DNA of 64,000 nucleotides, taken from positions 30,680 through 94,679 of the forward strand of contig DATKQS010000017.1 of assembly GCA_035532555.1 (NCBI GenBank). Reading direction: 5' to 3'. Of this stretch, positions 41,197 to 49,437 are shown piece by piece; position 1 is the first letter of the stretch; each line of letters opens with the position of its first letter. The stretch comes from Thermoplasmata archaeon. GTDB taxonomy: Archaea; Thermoplasmatota; Thermoplasmata; Lutacidiplasmatales; UBA184. The position numbers and the translations under genes are program-made. The notes beneath the pieces are model-generated. The model was not told the DNA's origin. It made no database searches and was given only the letters and a program-made list of their open reading frames with translations.

Positions 41197-42977
41197 CGCT
41201 TCTTCGTCTCCTGGGCCGGCGCGGCGGCTTCCCAGGGGGCTCCGACCCAGGCGAGGTACACCGCCCGCTCGAGATCCGTGGGCGAATCGACCGGACGGAG
41301 CTCGTACTTCTCCGGAGGAGCGCGACCGGTCTCGAGCGTGCGCTGGTTCAGGAGACCGCGCTGGAAGACGGAGAGCTCGATCTTCGAGCCCGGAGGATAC
41401 CGCTTCATGATCTTGTCGAATCCCTCGAAGAGGACCTTTGCGCCATCGATCGCGACGATCTCGTCGCCGGGACTCAATCCCGCGCGACCCGCCGGACCTC
41501 CCGCGAGCACCGTGCGGACCTTCACGAGCCCGGAGGAGTTCACCGTCTGGATGCCGAGGTAGCCTCCTTCCTCCTCCTCGTCGGGGGGCCGAGGGGCGGG
41601 GCCCAACGAGAGGCCCGCGTAGCGAGCGAACTCGGAGAAGTCGATCTCCTCGGTCCCGCGCACGTACCGGTCGAAGAAGGAGCCGAGCTCGAGGCCCGTC
41701 GCGCGTTGTAGGATCGGCTGGAGTTCCTCTTCGCCGATCCCCCGGTCGGGGCTGCCGTGCTCCGCCCAGATCCGACGGAAGGCGGACTCGAGCGACGCCC
41801 GATTCTCGGTCGCATGGCGGATGTGGAGATCGAGGCAGAGGGAGACGAGGCCCCCCTTGACGTAGTAGTCGATCGACTGGTTCGCGCTCTCTTCGAACGG
41901 TTTGTAGTGGTCGATCCAGGTCGCGAAGGAGGACTCCTCTAGGCTCTGCCAGCGCCGTCCCGGGGTCTGCAGGTACGGACCGATCCACCGGGTGAAGCTC
42001 TCCAGGAATTGAGCGGGGGTGGCGAGGCCGGCCCGACGGAGCAGCAGCCGGTCGAAGTAGCTCGTCGTTCCCTCCATCCACCAGAGCAGCCGAGTGTAGT
42101 TCTCCCGCGTGTAGTCGAACCTCTGGAGGACCCGCGGCCGGATCCGTTTGACGTTGTACAAGTGAAAGTACTCATGCGCGATCAGGGAGAGGAAGCGCCG
42201 GTAGCTCTCGGCGGGCCGGAAGGCCGTTCGCGCGACCACGCACGAGGTCGAGGTGGCGTGCTCGAGACCGCCGTCCGGGGTGTCGGTGAGATGGATGAAG
42301 AACGTATACCGCTCGAGGGGCGATCCCCCGACGAGGGCGATCGTGGCCTGAACGATCTTGCCGATGTCCTCCTCGAGACGGTGGGCCTCGAAATTGCCGC
42401 CTCGGCCGCACAGCACGATCCGGTGAGGGATCCCGCCCGGCCGGATGGTAAGGACGAGGGGGTGGCCCGCATCGATCGGGCTGTCGACCAGCTCGTCGTA
42501 GTTCGCGGCGCGGAAGCGCGCGGGCTCGCGGGCGAGCTGCTCGAGCTCGGAGATGACCTGCCAGTCGGGAGGGACGTGGACGGTGAGTTCCGAGGAGACT
42601 TCGGCGTGCCCGTCAATGTAGGGGAGGCATAGGGCCGCGTTCAAGAAGAGGTGGTCGTCGGTCACGTCGAGCGCCTCGTCGACCATCTGGTACCCGTAGA
42701 CGGAGTAGGTCGCTACGACCGTGCGAGCACCTTCCGTGTGGATCCGCCACCGCCCCTTGTCGACCCGCTCGACGCGCAACGGTCGGAGCTCGGGGTCCCC
42801 CGCGTGGGCCGTGAAGCGGCCGATCGAGCGTTGGTATTCGGCGATCCAGTAGGATCCGGGGACCCAAGAGGGAAAGACGAGGTCGACGAGGGGCTCAGCT
42901 GCGTCGCTCAGTTCGAGGGTAAACTCTCCCCGGTGCTCGCCCGAAGGGTCGGGTCGGACGCTATAGTGGATCTGCAT
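41193..42977 (-). CDS. M61-family metallopeptidase (glycyl aminopeptidase type) with PDZ domain
   Basis: Zinc peptidase of 594 residues. The N-terminal β domain contains LVFPSWVPGSYWIAEY. The catalytic domain has GGLEHATSTSCVV and the zinc motif in LIAHEYFHLYNVKRI (HEYFH, with catalytic Glu), then GTTSYFDRLLLRRAG. A C-terminal PDZ domain follows (YLGIQTVNSSGLVKVRTVLAGGPAGRAG... with GDEIVAIDG). Order and length fit M61. No signal peptide, so probably cytosolic peptide trimming. The stop overlaps the convergent DUF35 gene by 4 bases. Confidence 0.93.
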   Translation of the reverse strand: MQIHYSVRPDPSGEHRGEFTLELSDAAEPLVDLVFPSWVPGSYWIAEYQRSIGRFTAHAGDPELRPLRVERVDKGRWRIHTEGARTVVATYSVYGYQMVDEALDVTDDHLFLNAALCLPYIDGHAEVSSELTVHVPPDWQVISELEQLAREPARFRAANYDELVDSPIDAGHPLVLTIRPGGIPHRIVLCGRGGNFEAHRLEEDIGKIVQATIALVGGSPLERYTFFIHLTDTPDGGLEHATSTSCVVARTAFRPAESYRRFLSLIAHEYFHLYNVKRIRPRVLQRFDYTRENYTRLLWWMEGTTSYFDRLLLRRAGLATPAQFLESFTRWIGPYLQTPGRRWQSLEESSFATWIDHYKPFEESANQSIDYYVKGGLVSLCLDLHIRHATENRASLESAFRRIWAEHGSPDRGIGEEELQPILQRATGLELGSFFDRYVRGTEEIDFSEFARYAGLSLGPAPRPPDEEEEGGYLGIQTVNSSGLVKVRTVLAGGPAGRAGLSPGDEIVAIDGAKVLFEGFDKIMKRYPPGSKIELSVFQRGLLNQRTLETGRAPPEKYELRPVDSPTDLERAVYLAWVGAPWEAAAPAQETKKR

Positions 42978-43015
42978 GCTCGCTCCCTCAGGATACCGGC
43001 CGCGGGGGACGGGGT

Positions 43016-43240
43016 TCAGCCGAACCCGGGGAGGTCCCGGTCGCGCTCGGCCGCGGCGGCCCGTTTGGCGTACGGCTCCGACGCGATCCCGAGATGGGTC
43101 GCTAGCTGTTTGAACGTCTGCGCGAGCTCCGCCACGGACCGCGCCATCGCGCGCTGCTCCGTCCGCAGATCGTTGAGCTCCTGTCGGAGGGCATGAAGTT
43201 CGGCCTCCCAGCGCGCGGGGTCGGAAGCGGGGCTTGTCAT
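43016..43240 (-). CDS. Small coiled-coil protein
   Basis: A 74-residue protein with a central heptad region (WEAELHALRQELNDLRTEQRA and VAELAQTFKQLATHL). No family recognised. It lies 38 bases upstream of the M61 peptidase gene on the same strand. The GCTATGTAGC element near 43278 could be its promoter. Confidence 0.5.
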   Translation of the reverse strand: MTSPASDPARWEAELHALRQELNDLRTEQRAMARSVAELAQTFKQLATHLGIASEPYAKRAAAAERDRDLPGFG

Positions 43241-43301
43241 TTCGGTGGCTCCGGGGAGCGCGATTCCGTACCGCTACATAGCGGCCGCGTAGGAAGCCGG
43301 A

Positions 43302-43868
43302 CTATCGTGTGCCGTCCGGGCCGAACGGGCTCTCGCTGCGCCCGCGCTCCTCGAACGCGATCCAGTCCCCGGCCCCAGGGGAGTAGTCGACCCGTTGGAG
43401 CTCGACCACGAACTCCTTGAGGAGGTCGGAACGCGCGGGCCAGAACGAGACGCGGTAGATGTAGATGCCGAAACTCATGAACTCGACGATCCGTCTCAGG
43501 ACCTCGACGAGGTCCTCCCGGGGCACGGTGACCCGGAGCGACGTCTCCCCCAACATCTGGGCGAACTCGTCGACATCGAAGGGGCGCTCTAGACTGATCA
43601 GGGAGATCGGGGCGGAAGTTTCGGGCGCGCCCGGCTTCGATGGAGCGCTGGCGGGCGGGGTGCCCGGTGGGGCTGCCGGGATCGCCGCATTGCTCGGGGG
43701 TCCTTTCACGAGCGTGGCGGGGTCCTTGGCCGGGTACTTATCTAGAACTAGGGAGGCGTCGCGACCCACGAACCTGGGGCTCGCAGGAGCTCGGGTGCGG
43801 GTAGGCGCGCTCTTGGGCGGGATCCTCGGCCCCTTGCGTCCCGGCTTTGCCCTTCGTTTCCCTACCAT
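43302..43868 (-). CDS. Protein with basic/proline-rich N terminus and unrecognised C-terminal domain
   Basis: From the ATG at 43868 this is 188 residues. The first ~100 are rich in Lys/Arg then Pro/Ala, likely disordered and possibly nucleic-acid binding (VGKRRAKPGRKGPRIPPKS). The last ~90 form a compact domain: FDVDEFAQMLGETSLRVTVPR, EVLRRIVEFMSFGIYIYRV and DLLKEFVVELQRVDYSPG. Not recognised. It is divergent from the tes leader. The longer frame to 44024 would run into that leader and is rejected. Confidence 0.6.
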   Translation of the reverse strand: MVGKRRAKPGRKGPRIPPKSAPTRTRAPASPRFVGRDASLVLDKYPAKDPATLVKGPPSNAAIPAAPPGTPPASAPSKPGAPETSAPISLISLERPFDVDEFAQMLGETSLRVTVPREDLVEVLRRIVEFMSFGIYIYRVSFWPARSDLLKEFVVELQRVDYSPGAGDWIAFEERGRSESPFGPDGTR

Positions 43869-43910
43869 ACTCGATGCTGCCCCCCGGAAGGCACTAACCG
43901 CCAGGGGTAC

Positions 43911-44125
43911 GTAAAAGGTAGGGGGATCCTGGGAAGGGACCGGGGCATCCGAGGCGGGCTGGCTAGCCTGACATTGAGGAATGTAGCGATGAAGGCCATG
44001 CGAAACTACGTCACGGGAGCCCACTATTGTAGCGACTTTGACGACAACTGGATTAAGTAGGGTGGGGTTTCATCCCATCCTAGGTCGGCGGGGAAACCCT
44101 AGGACCGAAGGAAGAGGTAACGAAC
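43911..44125 (+). promoter_or_regulatory. Long structured leader of the tetraether synthase gene
   Basis: A GTAAAAGG box (43911-43918) is followed by ~185 bp before the tes ATG, much longer than other leaders here, and noticeably less GC-rich in its second half. It can form several hairpins: ACATT-GAGG-AATGT (43971-43984), GGGTGGGG/TCCCATCC with a 5-base loop (44060-44080), and GGTC/GACC closing GGG-GAAA-CCC, a GNRA tetraloop (44083-44106). GAGGT at 44114 is a ribosome site for tes. No known riboswitch class is recognised. It may be a regulatory leader or a small RNA. Confidence 0.45.
43989..44060 (+). CDS. Possible 23-residue leader peptide upstream of tes
   Basis: ATG-to-TAG frame inside the tes leader encoding a peptide that begins MKAMRNYVTGAHYC and ends FDDNWIK. 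It lies in the least GC-rich part of the leader. No clear ribosome site precedes it (GGAATG is weak). It might be a leader peptide, or chance coding within a structured RNA. Confidence 0.22.
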   Translation: MKAMRNYVTGAHYCSDFDDNWIK

Positions 44126-45838
44126 ATGCCAGCACGTGTGATGAAGGAGTTCCAGGCGCCCCGAGGTCTGCCCCGGAAGACCGCGTCGGTCTGCCCGGAA
44201 TGTATCAAGGTTATTCCGGCGGTCGTCCGTGAGAAGGATGGCCGCGTGATCATGGAGAAGACGTGCCGCTCGCACGGGTACTTCTGGGACATCATCTCCA
44301 ACGACGTCGACTTCTACCTGCGCATGGAAGTCTATGCGCACGACGGGGTCGGCTACGAGAACCCCTACTACGACAAGTTCCGGGGCTGCCCCACCACCTG
44401 CGGTATGTGCAGCCACCACAAGTCCCACACCGGTCTCGCCCTGATGGACCTGACCAACCGCTGCAATCTGAAGTGCCCGGTCTGTTTCGCGAACGCGAAC
44501 GCCGCGGGGTACGTCTACGAACCGACCCGCGAGCAGATCCACTTCATGCTGAAGACCCTCCGGGAGCAGAAGCCCGTGGGAGCGGTCGCCGTGCAGTTCA
44601 GTGGTGGAGAGCCGACGCTCAGCCCGCTGTTCCTGGATGCCGTTTCCATGGCCCGGGATGCCGGGTTCAAGCAGATCCAGGTCGCCACGAATGGGATCCG
44701 CTACGCGAACGAGCCCGGGTTCGCCCAGGCGTCGCGCGACGCGGGACTCCACACTCTGTACCTCCAGTTCGATGGCCTGGACGACGAGATCTACCGGAAG
44801 GTGCGCGGCGTTCCGCTGTTTAAGGTCAAGCAGAAGGTCATCCAGGCGGCGCGCGAGACGCACACCTCCCCCGCGGAGCTGGCCCAGGGCAAGCCGGACA
44901 AGCCCATCTCCGTCGTGCTCGTCCCGACGCTGGTCGGCGGGTTCAACGAGAAGGAGATCTGGCCGACCGTCAAGTTCGCGATCGACAACCTGGACGTCGT
45001 CCGGGGAGTCAACTTCCAGCCGGTGGCCCTCACCGCGCGGATTCCCGACAAGGACCGCTTCCAGATGCGGTTCACGCAGTCGGACTTGGTGCGGATCCTG
45101 TGCACGGACGGGCCGTTCGAGAAGTCGGACTTCTTCCCCGTTCCGTCGGTCGCCCCAATCTCGGAACTGGTCTCGATCATCCATGGAGAGGAGAAGATGA
45201 CGCTGACCACGCACCCCGGATGCGGGTGCGCGACGTTCGCGTTCATCTCGCAGGACGGTCAGAAGATCACACCGCTCCCGCGCTTCATGGACGTCGACGG
45301 CTTCTTCGAGAGCGTCGAGGGCATGATCGATAAGTACCGGGACGCCCGCTTCTCGCGGGTGCGCACGGCCGTCGCCGGCGCTCGCCTGCTCCACGATGTC
45401 GCGAAGTTCTTCGACTTCTCGCGGGCCCCGGAGGGCCTCAGCGAGAAGAACTGCGTGAAGGTCATCGCCTCGATCTTCACCGAGGGGAACAAGGAGGCCG
45501 TCGCGAAGTTCACCTGGCGGACCCTCTACATCGGGAACATGCACTTCCAGGACGCCTACGACTACGATATCCAGCGCCTGATGCGCTGCGATATCCACTA
45601 CTCGGTCCCCGATGGACGGATCATTCCGTTCTGCTCGTACAACTCCGGTCCGATCTACCGGACGGAGGTCGAGAAGAAGTTCTCGATCTCCATCCCAGAC
45701 TGGCAGCGCGCGAAGACCCAGTCGGGTGCCACGCTGAAGACCATCGAGACGATGGGAGTCAACGGCGAGGTCATCGTCGACCCCGAGTACTACAAGATCC
45801 GGGCGCTGAAGAGCGCCCCGGGGATGTCGTCGACGTAG
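44126..45838 (+). CDS. tes: Tetraether lipid synthase (radical SAM, Tes family)
   Basis: Joins the phytanyl tails of archaeal diether lipids to make membrane-spanning tetraethers (GDGT) by radical chemistry. The 570-residue protein has N-terminal metal-binding cysteines (SVCPEC near 22, KTCRSHGYFW near 47, GCPTTCGMCSHHKSH near 88-100), then the radical SAM motif C113-x3-C117-x2-C120 in TNRCNLKCPVCFA, then QFSGGEPTLSPLF and a further cysteine-bearing GCGCATFAF. The order and the several extra Fe-S sites fit the Tes group rather than MoaA-like proteins. It stands alone behind a long leader. It implies a monolayer-type membrane. Confidence 0.93.
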   Translation: MPARVMKEFQAPRGLPRKTASVCPECIKVIPAVVREKDGRVIMEKTCRSHGYFWDIISNDVDFYLRMEVYAHDGVGYENPYYDKFRGCPTTCGMCSHHKSHTGLALMDLTNRCNLKCPVCFANANAAGYVYEPTREQIHFMLKTLREQKPVGAVAVQFSGGEPTLSPLFLDAVSMARDAGFKQIQVATNGIRYANEPGFAQASRDAGLHTLYLQFDGLDDEIYRKVRGVPLFKVKQKVIQAARETHTSPAELAQGKPDKPISVVLVPTLVGGFNEKEIWPTVKFAIDNLDVVRGVNFQPVALTARIPDKDRFQMRFTQSDLVRILCTDGPFEKSDFFPVPSVAPISELVSIIHGEEKMTLTTHPGCGCATFAFISQDGQKITPLPRFMDVDGFFESVEGMIDKYRDARFSRVRTAVAGARLLHDVAKFFDFSRAPEGLSEKNCVKVIASIFTEGNKEAVAKFTWRTLYIGNMHFQDAYDYDIQRLMRCDIHYSVPDGRIIPFCSYNSGPIYRTEVEKKFSISIPDWQRAKTQSGATLKTIETMGVNGEVIVDPEYYKIRALKSAPGMSST

Positions 45839-45880
45839 GTCGGCGCCCGGCGCTCACCGGTCCAACCCCTTCTTCCTTCT

Positions 45881-46297
45881 CTATTTTCCAGCGGCGGGGA
45901 GATCCTCGGGGGGCCCCCGCTCGAACAGCACGGCTCCCGGCACCCGCAGCCGGAGCGCGATCGGGGCCGGATCGGTGGCCTCCGCGCGTAGGCGGCGATC
46001 GATCTCGCGCCAGAGCGGGTCGGAGCGCTGCGACCCTTCGGGCCCCCGGACCGCCTCCTTCGGATGGAAGTGGAGCCAACGGAGCCCCGCCTCGACATGC
46101 TTGCACGTGCCGAGACCGCGCCGTGCAAAATCGGCGCAGGTGCACATCGCGCTCGACCGATCGGGGTACTCCGGTAGCAGCACGAGGTAGTGGGTGTCGT
46201 GCATCGGGTTGCGGACGTCCAGCATGGGGTAGTACGAGCCCGGGTGCCGCCGGATGTCCAGGGGTTCTTCGAAGGCCCGTGCTCGGCGCTCGGCCAT
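45881..46297 (-). CDS. SWIM zinc-finger protein
   Basis: A 138-residue protein with the SWIM motif CxCxnCxH in MCTCADFARRGLGTCKHVEAGLRWL (split here as CTC...C-K-H; about residues 51-66). SWIM domains bind DNA or proteins and in archaea are seen with RadA paralogues or helicases. The ATG at 46297 is preceded by GGGAGG. Convergent to tes, with a pyrimidine-rich tract between that may end transcripts. Confidence 0.8.
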   Translation of the reverse strand: MAERRARAFEEPLDIRRHPGSYYPMLDVRNPMHDTHYLVLLPEYPDRSSAMCTCADFARRGLGTCKHVEAGLRWLHFHPKEAVRGPEGSQRSDPLWREIDRRLRAEATDPAPIALRLRVPGAVLFERGPPEDLPAAGK

Positions 46298-46403
46298 GTC
46301 CTCCCGGTCATCGCGCGGAGGAGGTGCGCGCGCAGGGGGCCATGCGTCCCGAGCCATCGATGGGTACAACGTCGTCGGGCCTATTTGGCCCCCTCCTCGT
46401 CGC

Positions 46404-46411
46404 GGTTATCT
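46404..46411 (+). promoter_or_regulatory. TATA-like element of the two-helix protein gene
   Basis: GGTTATCT, centred about 29 bp upstream of the ATG at 46437, supports a leaderless start there and argues against the longer overlapping frame. Confidence 0.4.
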
Positions 46412-46436
46412 CTCCGGCCCGCTGGTGGGTGCCCCG

Positions 46437-46658
46437 ATGGAGTCCGCGCCGACCGCCCGTCGAACGCCCCGTCGTCGACTGAGCAAAAACGCGCGGGTCG
46501 GGATCGGCCTCCTGCTCACCTTCCTCGGGCTCGTGTTCCTGGTATCGCTCCTTCCGACGGGCCCCTCGGCCCTCTCGACCGCCCTCCCGCTCGCCGCCGC
46601 TGGCATCCTGGCGATCTGGCTCGGCGGGATCCTGCTCGGCCGCGCGAACGCGCCTTGA
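46437..46658 (+). CDS. Small two-helix membrane protein
   Basis: A 73-residue protein with a strongly basic N terminus (ARRTPRRRLSKNARV) and two hydrophobic helices (GIGLLLTFLGLVFLVSLL and ALPLAAAGILAIWLGGILLG). No family recognised. The stop is 8 bases before the HAD phosphatase start, so the two are likely co-transcribed. Confidence 0.6.
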   Translation: MESAPTARRTPRRRLSKNARVGIGLLLTFLGLVFLVSLLPTGPSALSTALPLAAAGILAIWLGGILLGRANAP

Positions 46659-46666
46659 TCCGGACC

Positions 46667-47347
46667 ATGTTCGGAAACCCCTGGCGTCTCGTCACGGTCG
46701 ATATCGACGGCACGCTGACCCTCATCCATGGCTGGAGGAGGATCGCCGAGCGGTTCGGCCGGGAGTCGGAGTATCGGAGCTCGAACGCCCGTTTCCAACG
46801 CAAGGAGATCGGCGAGGACCCTCATCTGACGGACCTATTGGGGCTCGCCCATGGACACACGATCGCCGAGGTCGTGTCGGTGCTAGAGGCGACGCCCCGG
46901 CTCGAGGGGATCGGAGAGGGGATCGATGAGTTGCATCGAGCAGGTTCCCGGGTGGCCCTGCTCACGCACAACCCACCGTACGTGGCCCGCTGGTACGCCC
47001 AGAAGTTCGGATTCGACGACCTGGAGGGTACCCCCGTGCCCGAGCCTGCCCCGGGCGGTCCCATCCCTCTCCCCGGGCCCGTCCATGCCGACAAGAAGGG
47101 AGGGCTAGAGCGCCTCATCGCCCGGTTCGGGGTGTCCCCGTTGGAGACCGTTCACGTAGGGGACGGATGGTCGGATGCGGAGCTCTTCCCGCTCATCGGG
47201 GCAGGCGTCGCGGTCAACTCCTCCTACCCCGTGGTGGATGCCGCCGCGGACCTCGTGTTCCACGTGCGGGACTTCCGCCCCGTTGCCGAGGGCATCCTCG
47301 GGCTTGGGCCGCGGGTGAAACCTGCTCCCCGCCCTCGTGAGGGTTGA
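46667..47347 (+). CDS. HAD-superfamily phosphatase (phosphoserine phosphatase-like)
   Basis: A 226-residue HAD hydrolase. Motif I is VTVDIDGTLT (nucleophile Asp and acid/base Asp), motif II RVALLTHNPPYVARWY, the motif III lysine in PVHADKKGGLERL and motif IV ETVHVGDGWSDAELFPLIG. The α-helical cap after motif I resembles SerB-type phosphatases (RIAERFG...). Substrate not certain. The ATG at 46667 is chosen because it lies just before motif I; longer frames are not supported. Confidence 0.85.
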   Translation: MFGNPWRLVTVDIDGTLTLIHGWRRIAERFGRESEYRSSNARFQRKEIGEDPHLTDLLGLAHGHTIAEVVSVLEATPRLEGIGEGIDELHRAGSRVALLTHNPPYVARWYAQKFGFDDLEGTPVPEPAPGGPIPLPGPVHADKKGGLERLIARFGVSPLETVHVGDGWSDAELFPLIGAGVAVNSSYPVVDAAADLVFHVRDFRPVAEGILGLGPRVKPAPRPREG

Positions 47348-47353
47348 TATATC
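47344..47353 (+). promoter_or_regulatory. TATA box of the next gene
   Basis: TTGATATATC, centred about 28 bp upstream of the ATG at 47376, a clear leaderless-type promoter placed at the end of the HAD gene. Confidence 0.55.
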
Positions 47354-47375
47354 ACCGGGGTCGACTCCCGGTCGC

Positions 47376-47942
47376 ATGGCCTACGTCCTCCTGCGATCCG
47401 TCCATCCGACCCGGCTGACGATGCAGCTGCCGCAGGAGGTGGCGGAGATGATCGGCCTCGACTCGGGCGGCCCCGGTAAGGGCACCGGTCACTCGATCTC
47501 CTTCCTCGCTCGTGGCCCCGGCATCGCCCGGATCCTAGCGACCGCGTCCTTTCGAGAGGCCCTCGCGATCGAGGTCGTTCGCGATCGGTTCGTCGCCTCC
47601 ACCCGACCGGGAGAGAAGTTCCTGTTCTCGGTCCCCGCGAGCCTCCTGCGCCATCTCGAGATCGAGATCGGGGTCCGCGGTCCCCAGCTCGGTCGGGGCA
47701 CGGACGACCGCATCCTGTTCCTCATGCCCGAGGACGAGTATCATGACGCATGTGCCTCCCGAAGCAAGGGGGTGCCCTGGGCCGGTCCCCTCGGGGGCGG
47801 CCGAGCCCACATCTACGTGGTGAAGGCCGTTGCTCCGCTCCCCCGCGGCCTCGCGCAGCTGGCGGAACTGGAGCGCCGGATCGAGGAGGAAGAGTGGCGA
47901 CCGGGGGTCGCCGCCCTCCAAAAGGTCGGGCGCGCCCGGTGA
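47376..47942 (+). CDS. Conserved-looking protein of unknown function, 188 residues
   Basis: I do not recognise this protein. It opens MAYVLLRSVHPTRLTMQLPQ and has alternating β/α character (GHSISFLARGPGIARILATAS, EKFLFSVPASLLRHLEIEIG), with a C-terminal charged helix (LAQLAELERRIEEEEWRPG). There is no membrane segment. It has its own promoter and an in-frame, normal-length reading frame. Confidence 0.65.
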   Translation: MAYVLLRSVHPTRLTMQLPQEVAEMIGLDSGGPGKGTGHSISFLARGPGIARILATASFREALAIEVVRDRFVASTRPGEKFLFSVPASLLRHLEIEIGVRGPQLGRGTDDRILFLMPEDEYHDACASRSKGVPWAGPLGGGRAHIYVVKAVAPLPRGLAQLAELERRIEEEEWRPGVAALQKVGRAR

Positions 47943-47975
47943 AGCCGAGACGGGCACGGCCGACCCTTCTTGGAA

Positions 47976-47986
47976 GGTATTAATAG
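47976..47986 (+). promoter_or_regulatory. TATA box of the DUF6015-like gene
   Basis: GGTATTAATAG, centred about 29 bp upstream of the ATG at 48010. Confidence 0.5.
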
Positions 47987-48009
47987 AGTCCGACGGGATG
48001 TAATCATAG

Positions 48010-48762
48010 ATGAGCCGGTCCAACCGCGGCCACCGCCGCTCCGCTCGCTCTGCGAGGGGTCCCAAATCCAGCGGGGGCGCCCACTCCACCCCTCATCCCA
48101 AGCCGACGCGCGCGGCACGTACCCCGAAGGTCGCCCGGACCACCGGGTCGGTCGCCCCGCCTCGGGCCGCGGGACCCACGGCCACGGACGATGCGCTCAA
48201 CTCGGTCATGGACGCGTTCTTCGGCCCGGTCGACCACGATTCCCTCGCGAAGGCGATCCGCCGATCGATCGGTCACGACGGGATGCGGCCGGAAGACGCC
48301 CGGACCATCGCTTCGCACGTGCTGAACTTCTTCGGGTTCAACGCCCGCATCATCGACAACGTCCTAGAGCCGGACGACCGCGACACGTTCTACATGCTCG
48401 AGGACAGCGGGATCCTAGAGACCGAGCGGGACGAGACCACGCTCTACGACGGACGGGAATGGCGCATCCATTACTGGATGTTCCGCAAGGAGCGGATCTT
48501 CGGCCTCGCCCGCGAGGAGACCGAAGCCATGGTCGCCGCGGGCGAGCAGGACGTGATCTATTCGACGAACCTGAACCGCGCGATGGCCTTCCGGCTGCCC
48601 CACGGGGAGACGGGCACCGGGCTCGCGGCCCATGCGGTCTATCACGAGCTCACGGACGACATCTGGATGGAGCGCCGGCAGAGCCCGGCCGTCGCCCCCG
48701 AGGTGGAGGTCGAGGTCCCGCCCACCCGACGTCGCTCCAAGAAGGTCCTCGCCGCCGACTGA
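48010..48762 (+). CDS. DUF6015-like protein
   Basis: A 250-residue protein resembling a family of unknown function found mainly in Thermoplasmata. The first ~55 residues are Ser/Arg/Pro-rich and likely disordered. The core (~60-215) is helical with LAKAIRRSIGHDGMRPEDART, HVLNFFGFNARIIDNVLEP, DTFYMLEDSGILETERDE and EWRIHYWMFRKERIF, a winged-helix-like pattern. The tail is basic (RRRSKKVL). Role unknown; a DNA-binding role is possible. Identification by memory of the family, so moderate confidence. Confidence 0.65.
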   Translation: MSRSNRGHRRSARSARGPKSSGGAHSTPHPKPTRAARTPKVARTTGSVAPPRAAGPTATDDALNSVMDAFFGPVDHDSLAKAIRRSIGHDGMRPEDARTIASHVLNFFGFNARIIDNVLEPDDRDTFYMLEDSGILETERDETTLYDGREWRIHYWMFRKERIFGLAREETEAMVAAGEQDVIYSTNLNRAMAFRLPHGETGTGLAAHAVYHELTDDIWMERRQSPAVAPEVEVEVPPTRRRSKKVLAAD

Positions 48763-48819
48763 GTCTTCGTCTCCCGGGCCCGGCCAATCGTTAATCGCCG
48801 GGTCGCGTCCCGGTCGGTG

Positions 48820-49437
48820 ATGCGACGCTTCCTCCTCCTCACCCACCGCGTTCCCGTGCACGGGGAGTTCACGCTCAACGACCTCGCCGGAGGAGGAGGT
48901 CGGATCGACGAGATCGCTCGCGTGGTGTCTACCGCATTCACCCTGTCGAACGACCTGCGTAGGGACACGGAGCTGACGATCGTGTTCCCGGCGGCCTCCC
49001 CTACTGAGGCGCGGCGCATCCGGCTCGTGGGCTCGCGCCTGCGCCACCTCAATCCGGACGAGCGATCCACCGCCGCCCTGCTCAAGAACGCGCTCGTCCG
49101 ATCGATCGCGTTCCCTTCGGACTTCGAGTCCTCCCCGGGACTGATCGTTGCGGCGGCGGATCCGGTCGAAGAGCTCCGACGCTTCCTCGATCTCCCGAAC
49201 GTGGTCTGGCTCATCGAAGGAGGGGGACCGCTGCGGGAGTGGAAGGGGAACCCCGCGGAATTCTCGGCGGTGCTCTGCGACCCGTACGACCCGACCGACG
49301 GAGAGCGGGAAGTGCTCGCCACGAGCGGAGCGGTTCCGGTCTCCGTCGGACCGCGCTCGCTCCGGTCCTCCCAGGTGATGGATATTGTCCACAATGAGCT
49401 CGATCTGAGGGAAGCGGCCAGGGAGCCCCCGACCTAG
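48820..49437 (+). CDS. trmY: tRNA (pseudouridine(54)-N1)-methyltransferase TrmY
   Basis: Methylates pseudouridine-54 in the archaeal tRNA T-loop. The 205-residue SPOUT-fold protein begins RRFLLLTHRVPVHGEFTLNDL, then GRIDEIARVVSTAFTLSND, IVFPAA, and the knot region WLIEGGGPLREW and ATSGAVPVSVGPRSLRSSQVM, matching TrmY blocks. A GTTAATC box lies about 28 bp upstream. Convergent overlap of 4 bases with ftsZ. Confidence 0.93.
   Translation: MRRFLLLTHRVPVHGEFTLNDLAGGGGRIDEIARVVSTAFTLSNDLRRDTELTIVFPAASPTEARRIRLVGSRLRHLNPDERSTAALLKNALVRSIAFPSDFESSPGLIVAAADPVEELRRFLDLPNVVWLIEGGGPLREWKGNPAEFSAVLCDPYDPTDGEREVLATSGAVPVSVGPRSLRSSQVMDIVHNELDLREAAREPPT

Noticed and set aside
43869..44024. Extension of the basic/proline-rich protein to 44024
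   Set aside because: It would enter the divergent tes leader; the ATG at 43868 starts the basic N terminus cleanly.
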